Of a DNA stretch of 19,080 bases, positions 7,384 to 14,654 are shown piece by piece; positions within the stretch are counted from its first letter, which is position 1, and the number at the start of each line of letters is the position of its first letter. The stretch spans positions 1 through 19,080 of the forward strand of contig CAKPVW010000038.1 of NCBI GenBank assembly GCA_934196075.1. Reading direction: 5' to 3'. Below the pieces are notes generated by a model, which did not search any database, was not told where the DNA came from, and worked only from the letters and a program-made list of their open reading frames with translations. Origin of the DNA: an uncultured Anaerovibrio sp. GTDB taxonomy: Bacteria > Bacillota > Negativicutes > Selenomonadales > Selenomonadaceae. The translations under genes were made by a program, and so were the position numbers.

Positions 7384-8637
7384 TTATTTTGCTGTTTTTA
7401 TGCTGATTTCCTTTAACCAGGCTCGACAAATAGCAGTTCTTTGCTGACAAAGCCATTCACCAATAGCCGCTCCCTTTATATTAGCTGGTGCATCGTAGCC
7501 TGTAATAGCTTTAAGCCTATCAATTCCTTCCTGAGCATACACCAAATAAGATGGCAGACTGTGATGATCCGCTTCCACAATAATCTTAAAATCCTCTACC
7601 GGCAAATCCTGATTAATGGCATCCATGGACATAAGCAGCTGGCTTATTTTACTAGGTTTGCTCAAAAGAGGTGCCCTCATATGCTGACTAATAACATACT
7701 TAGCTGCTTTCAGCCAGCGATTCGGCAAAGTCATACGCTGATTCCAATGGCTTAACACTGACAACCCCTTTACCTCATGTCCATAGTGATGGGGCAGCAT
7801 CTCCAAAGAGGTTTCACCTTTGCCCAAATCATGGCACAACGCACAAAATCTAGCAATAACATTATCTGTCCTCTCTGCCACCCTGGCCAGCATCAATAAT
7901 GAATGTTCAAAAGCATCTCCCTCAGGATGATATTCCACTGGCTGAGTTTTTCCAATCATGGCATATATTTCAGGATAAACAGCCTGCAACAAGCCTGCCT
8001 GCTTCAGCAAGCGAAAATATGCTGATGGATTAGGGTACTCCAAGGCCCTTTTTAATTCCCCAAAAATCCGCTCACCGGGCTCCAACAACAGCTCTGTCTC
8101 ACAGGCTTTCATGTATTCCAACAGCTTTGGAGAAGGCACAAAATTCAATTTGGCATTAAAGCGAGCTGCTCGCAAGGCTCTAACAGGATCTTCGCAGAAA
8201 TGCTCTGATACCGGCTGCAGTATTCCCTCTCGAAGATCTGCCTGTCCACGATAAGGATCAACTAATTCCTTGGACATCACATCCATAGCCATACTGTTGA
8301 TTGTTAAATCCCGCCGATATAAATCTTCCTCAATGCTTATATCCGCACTGCTTTCTGCAGCAAAGCCATGATAACCTGTACCGGTTTTGCGCTCTCGACG
8401 AGCCAACGCAACTTCCCTATATTCACCATCTATACATAACATAAATACAGGAAAGGCATTGCCCACCAGCCAGCTATCTGAAAAAACTTGTTGAAATTTG
8501 TCTTTACTAAATCCTGTAACCACATAATCCTTATCATGGGGATTGCGCCCCATAAGATAATCTCTTACCCAGCCACCAACTATATAGGCTCTGCCTCCTG
8601 CTTTAGCCACCAGCTCACCAAATTTCTGCTCTGTCAT
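7384..8637 (-). CDS. cca: Multifunctional CCA protein: tRNA nucleotidyltransferase with HD domain
   Basis: A 417-residue enzyme that adds or repairs the 3' CCA end of tRNAs. The N-terminal nucleotidyltransferase domain has VGGWVRDYLMG and the metal-binding DKDYVV, followed by ARRERKTGTGY, RRDLTINSMA and RALRAARFNAKL. The C-terminal half carries an HD phosphohydrolase domain (FEHSLLML, then ALCHDLGK, then PHHYGHE). This architecture and length match the Escherichia coli-type Cca (412 residues, with phosphatase and phosphodiesterase activity) rather than the shorter Bacillus type. Start ATG 8637 has AAGGTG upstream; a TTG at 8658 is less likely. A near-consensus promoter lies at 8756-8728, giving a leader of about 84 bases. 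All three tRNAs in the window already encode CCA, so repair is its probable role for them. Confidence 0.92.
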   Translation of the reverse strand: MTEQKFGELVAKAGGRAYIVGGWVRDYLMGRNPHDKDYVVTGFSKDKFQQVFSDSWLVGNAFPVFMLCIDGEYREVALARRERKTGTGYHGFAAESSADISIEEDLYRRDLTINSMAMDVMSKELVDPYRGQADLREGILQPVSEHFCEDPVRALRAARFNAKLNFVPSPKLLEYMKACETELLLEPGERIFGELKRALEYPNPSAYFRLLKQAGLLQAVYPEIYAMIGKTQPVEYHPEGDAFEHSLLMLARVAERTDNVIARFCALCHDLGKGETSLEMLPHHYGHEVKGLSVLSHWNQRMTLPNRWLKAAKYVISQHMRAPLLSKPSKISQLLMSMDAINQDLPVEDFKIIVEADHHSLPSYLVYAQEGIDRLKAITGYDAPANIKGAAIGEWLCQQRTAICRAWLKEISIKTAK

Positions 8638-8668
8638 CCCTTCACCTTCTATACTCAACTCGCTTATC

Positions 8669-8745
8669 TTACCATATAACGAGGTGTCCGATGTCCCACT
8701 TAGACCGAACTATCCATCAACAAGGATATTTTACCCGCATGGTAA
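8669..8745 (-). repeat. Dispersed intergenic element, copy B
   Basis: Core at 8694-8674 on the minus strand (ACATCGGACACCTCGTTATA), bounded by inverted arms TTACCAT (8745-8739) and ATGGTAA (8675-8669), with internal TATCC/GGATA and GTC/GAC pairs. It occupies the upstream region and leader of cca. Because the outer arm overlaps the promoter spacer, the full stem would not form in RNA made from that promoter. Confidence 0.45.
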
Positions 8746-8756
8746 AAATTTTTCAA
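8728..8756 (-). promoter_or_regulatory. Promoter for cca
   Basis: TTGAAA (8756-8751, five of six) is spaced 17 bases from TAAAAT (8733-8728, five of six). It starts two bases after the thrB terminator hairpin's T-run, separating cca from the threonine unit. Predicted start near 8721. Confidence 0.65.
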
Positions 8757-8757
8757 C

Positions 8758-8794
8758 AAAAAAGAGACTGAAGCTTTTTATTGGCTTCAATCTC
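8758..8794 (-). terminator. Intrinsic terminator after thrB
   Basis: On the minus strand GAGATTGAAGC (8794-8784) pairs with GCTTCAGTCTC (8774-8764) with one mismatch, followed by six T residues (8763-8758). It is 12 bases past the thrB stop and ends the thrR-hom-thrB unit. Confidence 0.92.
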
Positions 8795-8806
8795 CTAAAA
8801 ATATTT

Positions 8807-9769
8807 TTAATTAATAGCTACAGCCCCTTGGCTGTCAATGTCAAAAATATGATAGCAGGCTTCCACCTTATTAGCCTTAAAAGCCTTGCACATGGCCTCC
8901 CCAACCTCCTGAGGATTGTCCACCGTAAAGGCAATCAAGCAGGGACCTGCACCGCTCATGCTAGCACCTAAAGCCCCAGCCGACTTAGCAGCCTTGAATA
9001 CATCATACATACCTGGAATCAATTTGGCTCTATATGGCTGATGCAGTGCATCATCAAAAACACTGCGCAAAAAGCTCTTATTACCCTTGCAAAGTGCTGC
9101 TGTCAGCATAGCTGCCCTGCCGATATTGAAAACAGCATCCTTCATAGGAATCTCTGCTGGCAACACCGCTCTTGCTGATTTGGTTGGCAAAAAGAAATCA
9201 GGCACTGCAACCACCAACTTCATATTCAGCTTTGGCATCAGGGAAAAGCACTCTGGATGGCCATTGCGAACAATACTTATGGTAAAGCCACCAAAAATTG
9301 CCGGTGCCACATTGTCAGGATGCCCCTCAATATCAGTAGCCATCTGCAATAAATCCCTGCGAGAAAAAGGACTTCCCAAATATTCATTAGCCGCCTTTAG
9401 ACCGCCTACAATAGCAGTAGCACTGCTGCCTAAGCCCCTAGACAAAGGCACATCATTGTGCATGCGAATAACAGCACCCTGATACTCCTTATCCTTGCCA
9501 GCTTTGAACAAAAGCTTTTGAATGGCACGCCATACAATATTCCGCTCATCTGTAGGTATATTGCCTGCACCATCTCCACTAACTTTAATATCCAGTTTTT
9601 TCTCTGGCAGCAGTTTTAACTCTAATTCATTATATATAGTACAGGCTACCCCCAGACAGTCAAATCCTGGACCGCAATTAGCAGAGGTGCCAGGCACCCT
9701 TACCTTAACCCATTTTTCCTTTTCACTATCTGCCTCTACAGTCTGACTGCTCTCCTTATAATCTTCCAT
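8807..9769 (-). CDS. thrB: Homoserine kinase
   Basis: A 320-residue GHMP-family kinase that phosphorylates L-homoserine with ATP to O-phosphohomoserine, the precursor of threonine. Motifs: VRVPGTSANCGPGFDCLG near the N-terminus, the ATP loop LSRGLGSSATA, and the C-terminal GALGASMSGAGPC. It has about 20 extra polar, acidic residues at the N-terminus before the GHMP core. The ATG at 9769 follows AGGAGGA by six bases. It starts 17 bases after the hom stop and is the last gene of the unit. Threonine synthase (thrC) is not adjacent and must be elsewhere. Confidence 0.96.
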   Translation of the reverse strand: MEDYKESSQTVEADSEKEKWVKVRVPGTSANCGPGFDCLGVACTIYNELELKLLPEKKLDIKVSGDGAGNIPTDERNIVWRAIQKLLFKAGKDKEYQGAVIRMHNDVPLSRGLGSSATAIVGGLKAANEYLGSPFSRRDLLQMATDIEGHPDNVAPAIFGGFTISIVRNGHPECFSLMPKLNMKLVVAVPDFFLPTKSARAVLPAEIPMKDAVFNIGRAAMLTAALCKGNKSFLRSVFDDALHQPYRAKLIPGMYDVFKAAKSAGALGASMSGAGPCLIAFTVDNPQEVGEAMCKAFKANKVEACYHIFDIDSQGAVAIN

Positions 9770-9786
9770 AGCAAATCCTCCTGAGA

Positions 9787-11076
9787 TTAGTCCTGTTCAA
9801 CCCTGATAATACTCCTGATGCAATTTACTACCTTCAACCCTTTGAGAATATCAGCAGCAGCCTGCAGATGTTTGTGCTGAACTACATGGGTAACAGCCAC
9901 AATCTCTGCATGGTTGTCTACCTTGCGAGTCTGAATAACTGATTTCAGACTAACACCGCTTTTACCAAAGGCAGTGGCAATGCTGCCCAATACACCTGGC
10001 TCATCATCTACATGAAGACGAACATAATATGAGGACTCTGTCTCCTCCAAAGGACAAAAATCGCGATGATTGTAGCAGGTACAGCCTACCATGGAATGAG
10101 TGCCGCTAACTAGATTTCTAGTTTCACTCACAATATCTGCTGTAACCGCAGAAGCTGTAGGCAGAGAACCTGCACCACGACCATAAAACATCGCATCGCC
10201 AATGGCATTGCCGCGAATGAATATAGCATTAAATACATCATTAACAGATGCCAATGGATGAGATTTGGACAAAAATACAGGATGAACCCGTACATTTACA
10301 CCCTTATCACCATAATCCTTGGCAACAGCCAACAATTTGATAACATATCCCAATTCCTTGGCATAGTTAATATCCGCTGGCTCAATATTGGTTATACCTT
10401 CCACGGAAACCTGATCCAAGCTAACACGGCTATTAAAGGCAATTGACCCCAATATAGCCGCCTTTCTAGCAGCGTCCAATCCCTCTACATCAGCAGCAGG
10501 GTTAGCCTCTGCATAGCCTTTGTCCTGAGCCTCCTTCAAAGCAGTGGCATAATCAGACCCCTGCTCCGTCATCTGAGTCAGCATATAATTGGTTGTACCA
10601 TTTACTATACCCATAATCTCGGTGATTCGATTGCCTGTGAGACATTCCTTCAATGGGGTAATAATCGGAATACCGCCACCTACACTAGCTTCAAAGCGGA
10701 AATCCACTCCCTTGGCCTCAGCCATATCCAGCAGCTCATGTCCCATCTGAGCAACTACATCCTTGTTGGCAGTTACTACATGCTTACCATTCTTCAGGGC
10801 TTCCAGCATATACTCAAAGGCAGGATGCAAGCCACCCATCAACTCTACTACAATATCAATCTCAGGATCATTGACAATATCCTGGGCATTTTCTGTCAGC
10901 TCCACATCCTCCAAATAAGGACGCTTTTTGCTGATATCACGTACCAGAACCTTCTTGACAATAACGGCTGCGCCAGCCTTCTTGGCAATATCAGCACCAT
11001 TCTCCTTGAGAACTCTTACCACACCAGTACCAACGGTACCAGAACCCAACAAACCAATCTTAATCACCTTGGACAT
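9787..11076 (-). CDS. hom: Homoserine dehydrogenase
   Basis: A 429-residue NAD(P)-dependent enzyme that reduces aspartate semialdehyde to homoserine. The N-terminal Rossmann motif is GLLGSGTVGTGVV (residues 8-20); the catalytic part contains EASVGGGIPII, GIVNGTTNYML and NPAADVEGLDAARK; the C-terminus is an ACT domain (RLHVDDEPGVLGSIATAF) expected to bind threonine for feedback control. It is not fused to aspartate kinase. ATG 11076 has a GAGAAGG site. It lies 42 bases after thrR and 17 before thrB. Confidence 0.97.
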   Translation of the reverse strand: MSKVIKIGLLGSGTVGTGVVRVLKENGADIAKKAGAAVIVKKVLVRDISKKRPYLEDVELTENAQDIVNDPEIDIVVELMGGLHPAFEYMLEALKNGKHVVTANKDVVAQMGHELLDMAEAKGVDFRFEASVGGGIPIITPLKECLTGNRITEIMGIVNGTTNYMLTQMTEQGSDYATALKEAQDKGYAEANPAADVEGLDAARKAAILGSIAFNSRVSLDQVSVEGITNIEPADINYAKELGYVIKLLAVAKDYGDKGVNVRVHPVFLSKSHPLASVNDVFNAIFIRGNAIGDAMFYGRGAGSLPTASAVTADIVSETRNLVSGTHSMVGCTCYNHRDFCPLEETESSYYVRLHVDDEPGVLGSIATAFGKSGVSLKSVIQTRKVDNHAEIVAVTHVVQHKHLQAAADILKGLKVVNCIRSIIRVEQD

Positions 11077-11118
11077 ATATTTATACCTTCTCCTCTCAGG
11101 ACTATCCGGTATGACTGC

Positions 11119-11574
11119 TTACTGCGCCGCCTGTCCCAGAACCTCCATGCGTTTCACACCATCTACCATTCTCAACTTGTCCAGCAATGCCTCCAAATCC
11201 ACAGACATATTAGCTGTTTCAATAGATACAGTAGCATTAGCCACACCCTGCAGAGGAATTCCCTGATTGATGGTCAATACACTGCCAGAATCTGCTGAGA
11301 TAGTATTCAGCACACTAGAGAGCACTCCCTTTTTGTGTTCCAGCAGAAAGGTCAAAGTAACAATTTTATTCTGACTTGCTTCATAGAACGGGAATACATA
11401 ATCCTTATATTTATAATATGCGCTGCGGCTCAGCTCCATCTTTTCTACAGCTTCATTGATGGTTCTGGCATCGCCACGCTTCAACATTTCCTTAACCCTA
11501 ATGGTTTTTTTGATAGCTTCTGGCAAAATTTCTTCCCTTACCAGAAAATATCCATTCTTTTCTGTTTTTGTCAT
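11119..11574 (-). CDS. thrR: ACT-domain regulator, UPF0735 family (ThrR/PheB-like)
   Basis: A 151-residue protein with an N-terminal helix-turn-helix-like part (REEILPEAIKKT, then DARTINEAVEKMELSRSAYYKYKD) and a C-terminal ACT domain (VTLTFLLEHKKGVLSSVLNTI). This is the family called PheB, renamed ThrR in Bacillus subtilis where it represses threonine-synthesis genes (established knowledge). Heading the hom-thrB unit fits an autoregulated threonine-responsive repressor; the ligand here is inference. ATG 11574 has GGAGG 12 bases upstream, a rather long spacing, and the leader is about 50 bases from the promoter at 11658-11630. Confidence 0.88.
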   Translation of the reverse strand: MTKTEKNGYFLVREEILPEAIKKTIRVKEMLKRGDARTINEAVEKMELSRSAYYKYKDYVFPFYEASQNKIVTLTFLLEHKKGVLSSVLNTISADSGSVLTINQGIPLQGVANATVSIETANMSVDLEALLDKLRMVDGVKRMEVLGQAAQ

Positions 11575-11629
11575 AATTAACTTAAACCTCCGTACACCCT
11601 ATAAAGATGTTTTTCTACATACAATGGAT

Positions 11630-11658
11630 ATTATAGCAGAGCTAAAAAGGATTGACAA
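11630..11658 (-). promoter_or_regulatory. Promoter for thrR-hom-thrB
   Basis: TTGTCA (11658-11653, five of six) is spaced 17 bases from a perfect TATAAT (11635-11630). It is the strongest promoter in the window by consensus and is overlapped on the other strand by a divergent promoter candidate 10 bases upstream, so the shared space could hold an operator for ThrR. Confidence 0.8.
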
Positions 11659-11667
11659 TAGCCTCAG

Positions 11668-11696
11668 AGGACATTTGTATATTTTTTTGATATAAT
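11668..11696 (+). promoter_or_regulatory. Divergent plus-strand promoter candidate
   Basis: AGGACA (11668-11673, four of six) is spaced 17 bases from a perfect TATAAT (11691-11696). It points away from thrR toward the hairpin at 11707-11767, with no plus-strand gene downstream; the transcript would run antisense to the SIMPL-domain gene. It may drive a small noncoding RNA, or be chance in an AT-rich stretch. Confidence 0.4.
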
Positions 11697-11706
11697 CTAA
11701 AAATCA

Positions 11707-11767
11707 TAGGCAGAATAACAAATAGGACCACAATGTATTTGTGGTGGCCACATCGTCATTCTGCCTA
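11707..11767 (+). repeat. Dispersed intergenic element, copy D; long two-stem hairpin
   Basis: TAGGCAGAAT (11707-11716) pairs perfectly with ATTCTGCCTA (11758-11767), and inside, ACCACAA (11727-11733) pairs with TTGTGGT (11739-11745) around TGTAT. The two stems are separated by an internal loop whose right side, GGCCACATCGTCAT (11746-11759), matches the core of copies A-C at about 12 of 14 bases. On the minus strand the hairpin is followed by a short T-run (TATGATTTTTAG), so it may also act as a weak terminator for the SIMPL-domain gene. Confidence 0.5.
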
Positions 11768-11800
11768 CAAAATCAATCAATAATAGCGCAACCTCTAAAC

Positions 11801-12499
11801 TTACTGAATCTGATATTCTACATGTACATTGGCGTGGAAATCAATAGTACCAGGAGCTACTGGAGTATTAACAGCCTCTTTTCTATCTGCCTTCATCATA
11901 TGAACAGCAGCTAAATCATAGCGCCCCATATTGATTCCCTGCTCATTTACCAGACGCACACCAATAATCTTCACTCCCAAAGCAGAAGCAATTACATCTG
12001 CCTTGCTTCTAGCATCCTGCACTGCACGACGCAAAGCCTCATTTCGCGCAGCCTTTTCATCTTTTAGACCATAGCTTACATCAGACACCTGATTTGCACC
12101 ATTTGCCATGGCTGCATCCAAAACCTCTCCCAACTTGTTTATATCATTAACCACAACCCGGAAGTTATTTTCGGCAGTATAACCAGTTATTTTGCTATAA
12201 TCCTTCCGATCGTATACAGGCCGCAGGCTGTAACTGCTCTGAATATCCTTGCTATAAATTCCCTGACGACTCAGAGCAGCAGAAAGCTGACTGGCCTTTT
12301 GAGCATTTTCTGTCTGAGCTAACTGTACAGTCTTGGCTGTATTTTCTACGGTAAACTCCACTGAGGCCTGATCAGGCGCCACCGTGTAAGCTCCTGTCCC
12401 CTCGACGGCAATTACAGCAGGCTCCGCTGCCAAAGCCACAGCATTCATAGCCAGGCACATAGCCAAGACACTTAGTAAAACAAATAATCTTTTCTTCAT
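11801..12499 (-). CDS. Exported SIMPL-domain (DUF541) protein
   Basis: A 232-residue protein with a clear signal peptide (MKKRLFVLLSVLAMCLAMNA, cleavage likely after ALA near residue 25) and a mature part of the SIMPL/DUF541 family: starts with VIAVEGTGAYTVAPDQASVEFTV, then the conserved middle RPVYDRKDYSKITGYTAEN and the helix ARNEALRRAVQDARSKADVIA. Members form oligomeric periplasmic or outer-surface proteins of poorly known role (oxidative-stress links have been reported). ATG 12499 has GGGGAGG seven bases before it. A copy of the dispersed element (C) lies just upstream. No strong promoter was identified. Confidence 0.88.
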   Translation of the reverse strand: MKKRLFVLLSVLAMCLAMNAVALAAEPAVIAVEGTGAYTVAPDQASVEFTVENTAKTVQLAQTENAQKASQLSAALSRQGIYSKDIQSSYSLRPVYDRKDYSKITGYTAENNFRVVVNDINKLGEVLDAAMANGANQVSDVSYGLKDEKAARNEALRRAVQDARSKADVIASALGVKIIGVRLVNEQGINMGRYDLAAVHMMKADRKEAVNTPVAPGTIDFHANVHVEYQIQ

Positions 12500-12524
12500 A
12501 ATACTTCCTCCCCTAATCAAATAG

Positions 12525-12597
12525 ATATTGCTAGTCAGCACAACGCCCCGCCACCTATAAAGGCGATAGACATCGAACACCTTGTCATAGACAATAT
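12525..12597 (+). repeat. Dispersed intergenic element, copy C
   Basis: Core at 12570-12589 (ACATCGAACACCTTGTCATA), differing from copy B only by transitions, lies between arms ATATTG (12525-12530) and CAATAT (12592-12597), with an inner CGCC/GGCG hairpin. It is in the upstream region of the SIMPL-domain gene, in the opposite orientation to that gene. Confidence 0.45.
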
Positions 12598-12653
12598 AAC
12601 CTGCTAGACTGAAAATTCTCTGACAATTAGATTAAAATTTCATTAAACAAAAT

Positions 12654-12691
12654 AACGGTATCTGACAGCATAATTACTATCAAATACCGTT
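12654..12691 (-). terminator. Terminator-like hairpin after tRNA-Arg
   Basis: A 15-base-pair stem with two G-U pairs (AACGGTATTTGATAG, 12691-12677, with CTGTCAGATACCGTT, 12668-12654), followed on the minus strand by ATTTTGTTTAA. The T-run is interrupted, so termination may be moderate. It lies about 40 bases past the tRNA-Arg end. Confidence 0.6.
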
Positions 12692-12731
12692 TAACTCCAG
12701 TCGACGGCCGACTAGAAAGTTGTGGTTTTTA

Positions 12732-12806
12732 TGGTGCGCTCGGCGGGAGTCGAACCCACGCTTTCAGCTCCGGAGGCTAACGTCCTATCCACTGGACTAC
12801 GAGCGC
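12732..12806 (-). tRNA. tRNA-Arg, anticodon CCG
   Basis: The acceptor strands GCGCTCG and CGAGCGC pair fully, the T arm reads GGGTTCGACTCCC, and the stem TTAGC/GCTGA encloses CTCCGGA, giving anticodon CCG (reads CGG). CCA is encoded (12734-12732). It has a promoter at 12895-12867 and a hairpin downstream. Confidence 0.97.
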
Positions 12807-12828
12807 ACATTTTTATTTTCTAACAAAT

Positions 12829-12846
12829 ATCCTGCTCACACAGGAT
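12829..12846 (-). other. Hairpin in the tRNA-Arg precursor leader
   Basis: ATCCTG and CAGGAT form a perfect six-base-pair stem with a six-base loop, between the tRNA-Arg promoter and the tRNA. Possibly a processing feature, or a weak terminator for znuB without a good T-run. Confidence 0.35.
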
Positions 12847-12866
12847 TATTCATCAGCGACTTGAAT

Positions 12867-12895
12867 AGTATAACACAATTTTCACTTTATAGCAA
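12867..12895 (-). promoter_or_regulatory. Promoter for tRNA-Arg
   Basis: TTGCTA (12895-12890, four of six) is spaced 17 bases from TATACT (12872-12867, five of six). It begins 11 bases after the znuB stop codon. Confidence 0.55.
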
Positions 12896-12905
12896 GGACT
12901 AGTTA

Positions 12906-13745
12906 TTATTTAGCCAACCTCCCCTTTAGCATCAGGGTAACAAAAAAGATTCCCGCCGCCAAAACCACAATGGTAGCACCAGCAGCCATATTAAAATAAT
13001 AGGCCAATACCAAGCCGCTTATCCCTGCAGCCATAGCAAAGGCTACCGAAAAAAGATGATATTGCTTAATACTTTGGGCCACATTTCTAGCTGCAGCTCC
13101 TGGCAGCACAAGCAGGGAATTGATAATCAAAAGTCCTACCCATTGAATGCTAATGGCTACCACCACAGCTACCATAGCCGCAAATATCCCCTCCACCAAC
13201 AAGACAGAAATACCTCTGCTTCTGGCAAAGGAGCTATTAATGCTTAGTATCATCAGGCGGTTAAATATCCATCCCCAGGCCAATAGCACAATTACCAGCA
13301 CCAGAGCCAAAGATTGAATTTCCTCCGGGGTAATACTCAAAATATCACCAATCAAGTAGCTGGAATACTTATTGAAACTCCCCCCATAGGACATCATCAT
13401 TAAGCCCGCAGCAATACCAACTGAAGAAAATACACCAATAATAGTATCTGTAGACGCTTTACTATTATTTTTTATCCAAGTAATAAGCAGTGCAAAAACC
13501 ACTGAAAACAAGATCAAGGAACCTGTAGGGGAAAAAATTCCCAAAATAGATCCCAGAGCCAGACCCGTAAAAGCCCCATGCCCCAAAGAATCTGAAAAAA
13601 ATGCCATGCGATTTGATACAACCATGGTGCTAAGCAAACCAAATAAAGGTGTAATCAGCAACACCGCCAGTAGGGCATTTTTCATAAACCCATAGACAAG
13701 CCAGTCAAAGGGCAGCATAGACAACATATCATATATCATATCCAT
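12906..13745 (-). CDS. znuB: Zinc/manganese-type ABC importer, membrane permease
   Basis: A 279-residue integral membrane protein of the ABC-3 family (ZnuB, MntB, TroC) with about eight hydrophobic segments. Family features include SNRMAFFSDSLGHGAFTGLALG (about residues 45-66) and the cytoplasmic loop with SRGISVLLVEG. It forms the channel of a divalent metal importer with the ATPase encoded just upstream; TAATG merges the znuC stop with this ATG. Zinc is the commonest substrate for the family, but manganese or iron cannot be excluded. No periplasmic binding protein gene (znuA) is adjacent. Confidence 0.9.
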   Translation of the reverse strand: MDMIYDMLSMLPFDWLVYGFMKNALLAVLLITPLFGLLSTMVVSNRMAFFSDSLGHGAFTGLALGSILGIFSPTGSLILFSVVFALLITWIKNNSKASTDTIIGVFSSVGIAAGLMMMSYGGSFNKYSSYLIGDILSITPEEIQSLALVLVIVLLAWGWIFNRLMILSINSSFARSRGISVLLVEGIFAAMVAVVVAISIQWVGLLIINSLLVLPGAAARNVAQSIKQYHLFSVAFAMAAGISGLVLAYYFNMAAGATIVVLAAGIFFVTLMLKGRLAK

Positions 13746-14641
13746 TATTTATCCTCCTGCCCAATATCTTCCTGCTCCACAGCCTGAGCAGCCATATTTT
13801 TTTCATTATTACAATTACACTCGCATTTATCCTTTCTCTGATGAGGTCTCCATTGAAAGCCTGTCCCCTTTTCCTTGTCAGCTCCTGCCAGCATACCAAA
13901 AATCCTACGGGTTCTAGCATCCTGAAAAACTTCCTTAGCTGTGCCACTACAGACAACACCCTTGTCCATTAGCACAACTTGATCTGCATGACGAGCCACC
14001 ATATTCAAATCATGGGATACCAGTATAATAGCCATGTCCTCGTTGTTCTGCAAGTCTTCCAGAATTTCATAAAATATTTCCAAACCATTTTGATCCACAC
14101 CAGATACCGGCTCATCCAACAGCAGTAAATCTGGCATCGGATTCAAGGCCAGAGCTATCAATATTCTCTGCAATTCACCACCAGATAAAGCCCCTAAACG
14201 GCGATCAATCAACTCCGCCGCTCTGACTCGGCTCAGACAACGCAAAATTTCCTGTCTATTATTCACTGGCAACAGCCAAACAGGCCTTTGACTTAAACAG
14301 GCCGCAAATAAATCCTGTACTGTAATAGGAGCACTAACATCAAATTTCAAATATTGGGGTACATAACCAATAACAGGATTGCCAGTATGTTTTCCCTTAG
14401 CATCCGTATATTTTAATTTTCCCGTATGAGGAATCTCTCCCAATATAGCCTTCAACAGGGTACTTTTTCCTGCTCCATTAGGGCCAATTATAGCAGTCAG
14501 CTGACCGCAGTGTACATGAATATTAACATCCTCAAAAATCACCAATCTACCAGCCTTAACCCCAAAATTCTCGATTTTGGTACAACACAGCTGCGTGCAG
14601 TCTTTTGGGGAACTAGCATGGTGAAAAAGTTTTCTTAACAT
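13745..14641 (-). CDS. znuC: Zinc/manganese-type ABC importer, ATPase with cysteine-rich ends
   Basis: A 298-residue ABC ATPase. The Walker A motif GPNGAGKS is at residues 53-60, followed by VIGYVPQYLKFD, the signature LSGGELQR and Walker B LLLLDEPVSGVD, then the switch histidine in ILVSHDLN. The family is usually about 250 residues; this one has additions at both ends: an N-terminal HHASSPKDCTQLCC stretch and a C-terminal polar tail with CECNC (cysteines 273, 275, 277). These could bind metal and tune transport, but this is inference. ATG 14641 has AGAGG eight bases upstream, 13 bases after the exporter permease stop. It overlaps znuB by one base. Confidence 0.92.
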   Translation of the reverse strand: MLRKLFHHASSPKDCTQLCCTKIENFGVKAGRLVIFEDVNIHVHCGQLTAIIGPNGAGKSTLLKAILGEIPHTGKLKYTDAKGKHTGNPVIGYVPQYLKFDVSAPITVQDLFAACLSQRPVWLLPVNNRQEILRCLSRVRAAELIDRRLGALSGGELQRILIALALNPMPDLLLLDEPVSGVDQNGLEIFYEILEDLQNNEDMAIILVSHDLNMVARHADQVVLMDKGVVCSGTAKEVFQDARTRRIFGMLAGADKEKGTGFQWRPHQRKDKCECNCNNEKNMAAQAVEQEDIGQEDK

Positions 14642-14654
14642 ACAACAAACCTCT

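Noticed and set aside
7373..7395. Perfect 8-base-pair hairpin ACAGCAAA/TTTGCTGT at the cca stop codon
   Set aside because: On the minus strand, the direction of cca, it is not followed by a T-run; on the plus strand it is, but no plus-strand gene ends there.
8684..8971. Plus-strand frame of 95 codons from a GTG start
   Set aside because: It covers a promoter, the thrB terminator and the antisense of the thrB end; no ribosome site or family resemblance.
105..12590. Short peptides starting Met-Thr-Arg-Cys read from the opposite strand of copies A and C of the dispersed core, with related readings in B (Thr-Arg-Cys, no ATG) and D (Met-Thr-Met-Trp)
   Set aside because: The shared residues only reflect the shared DNA core; there are no ribosome sites, one copy lacks an ATG, and the sequences after the core are unrelated.
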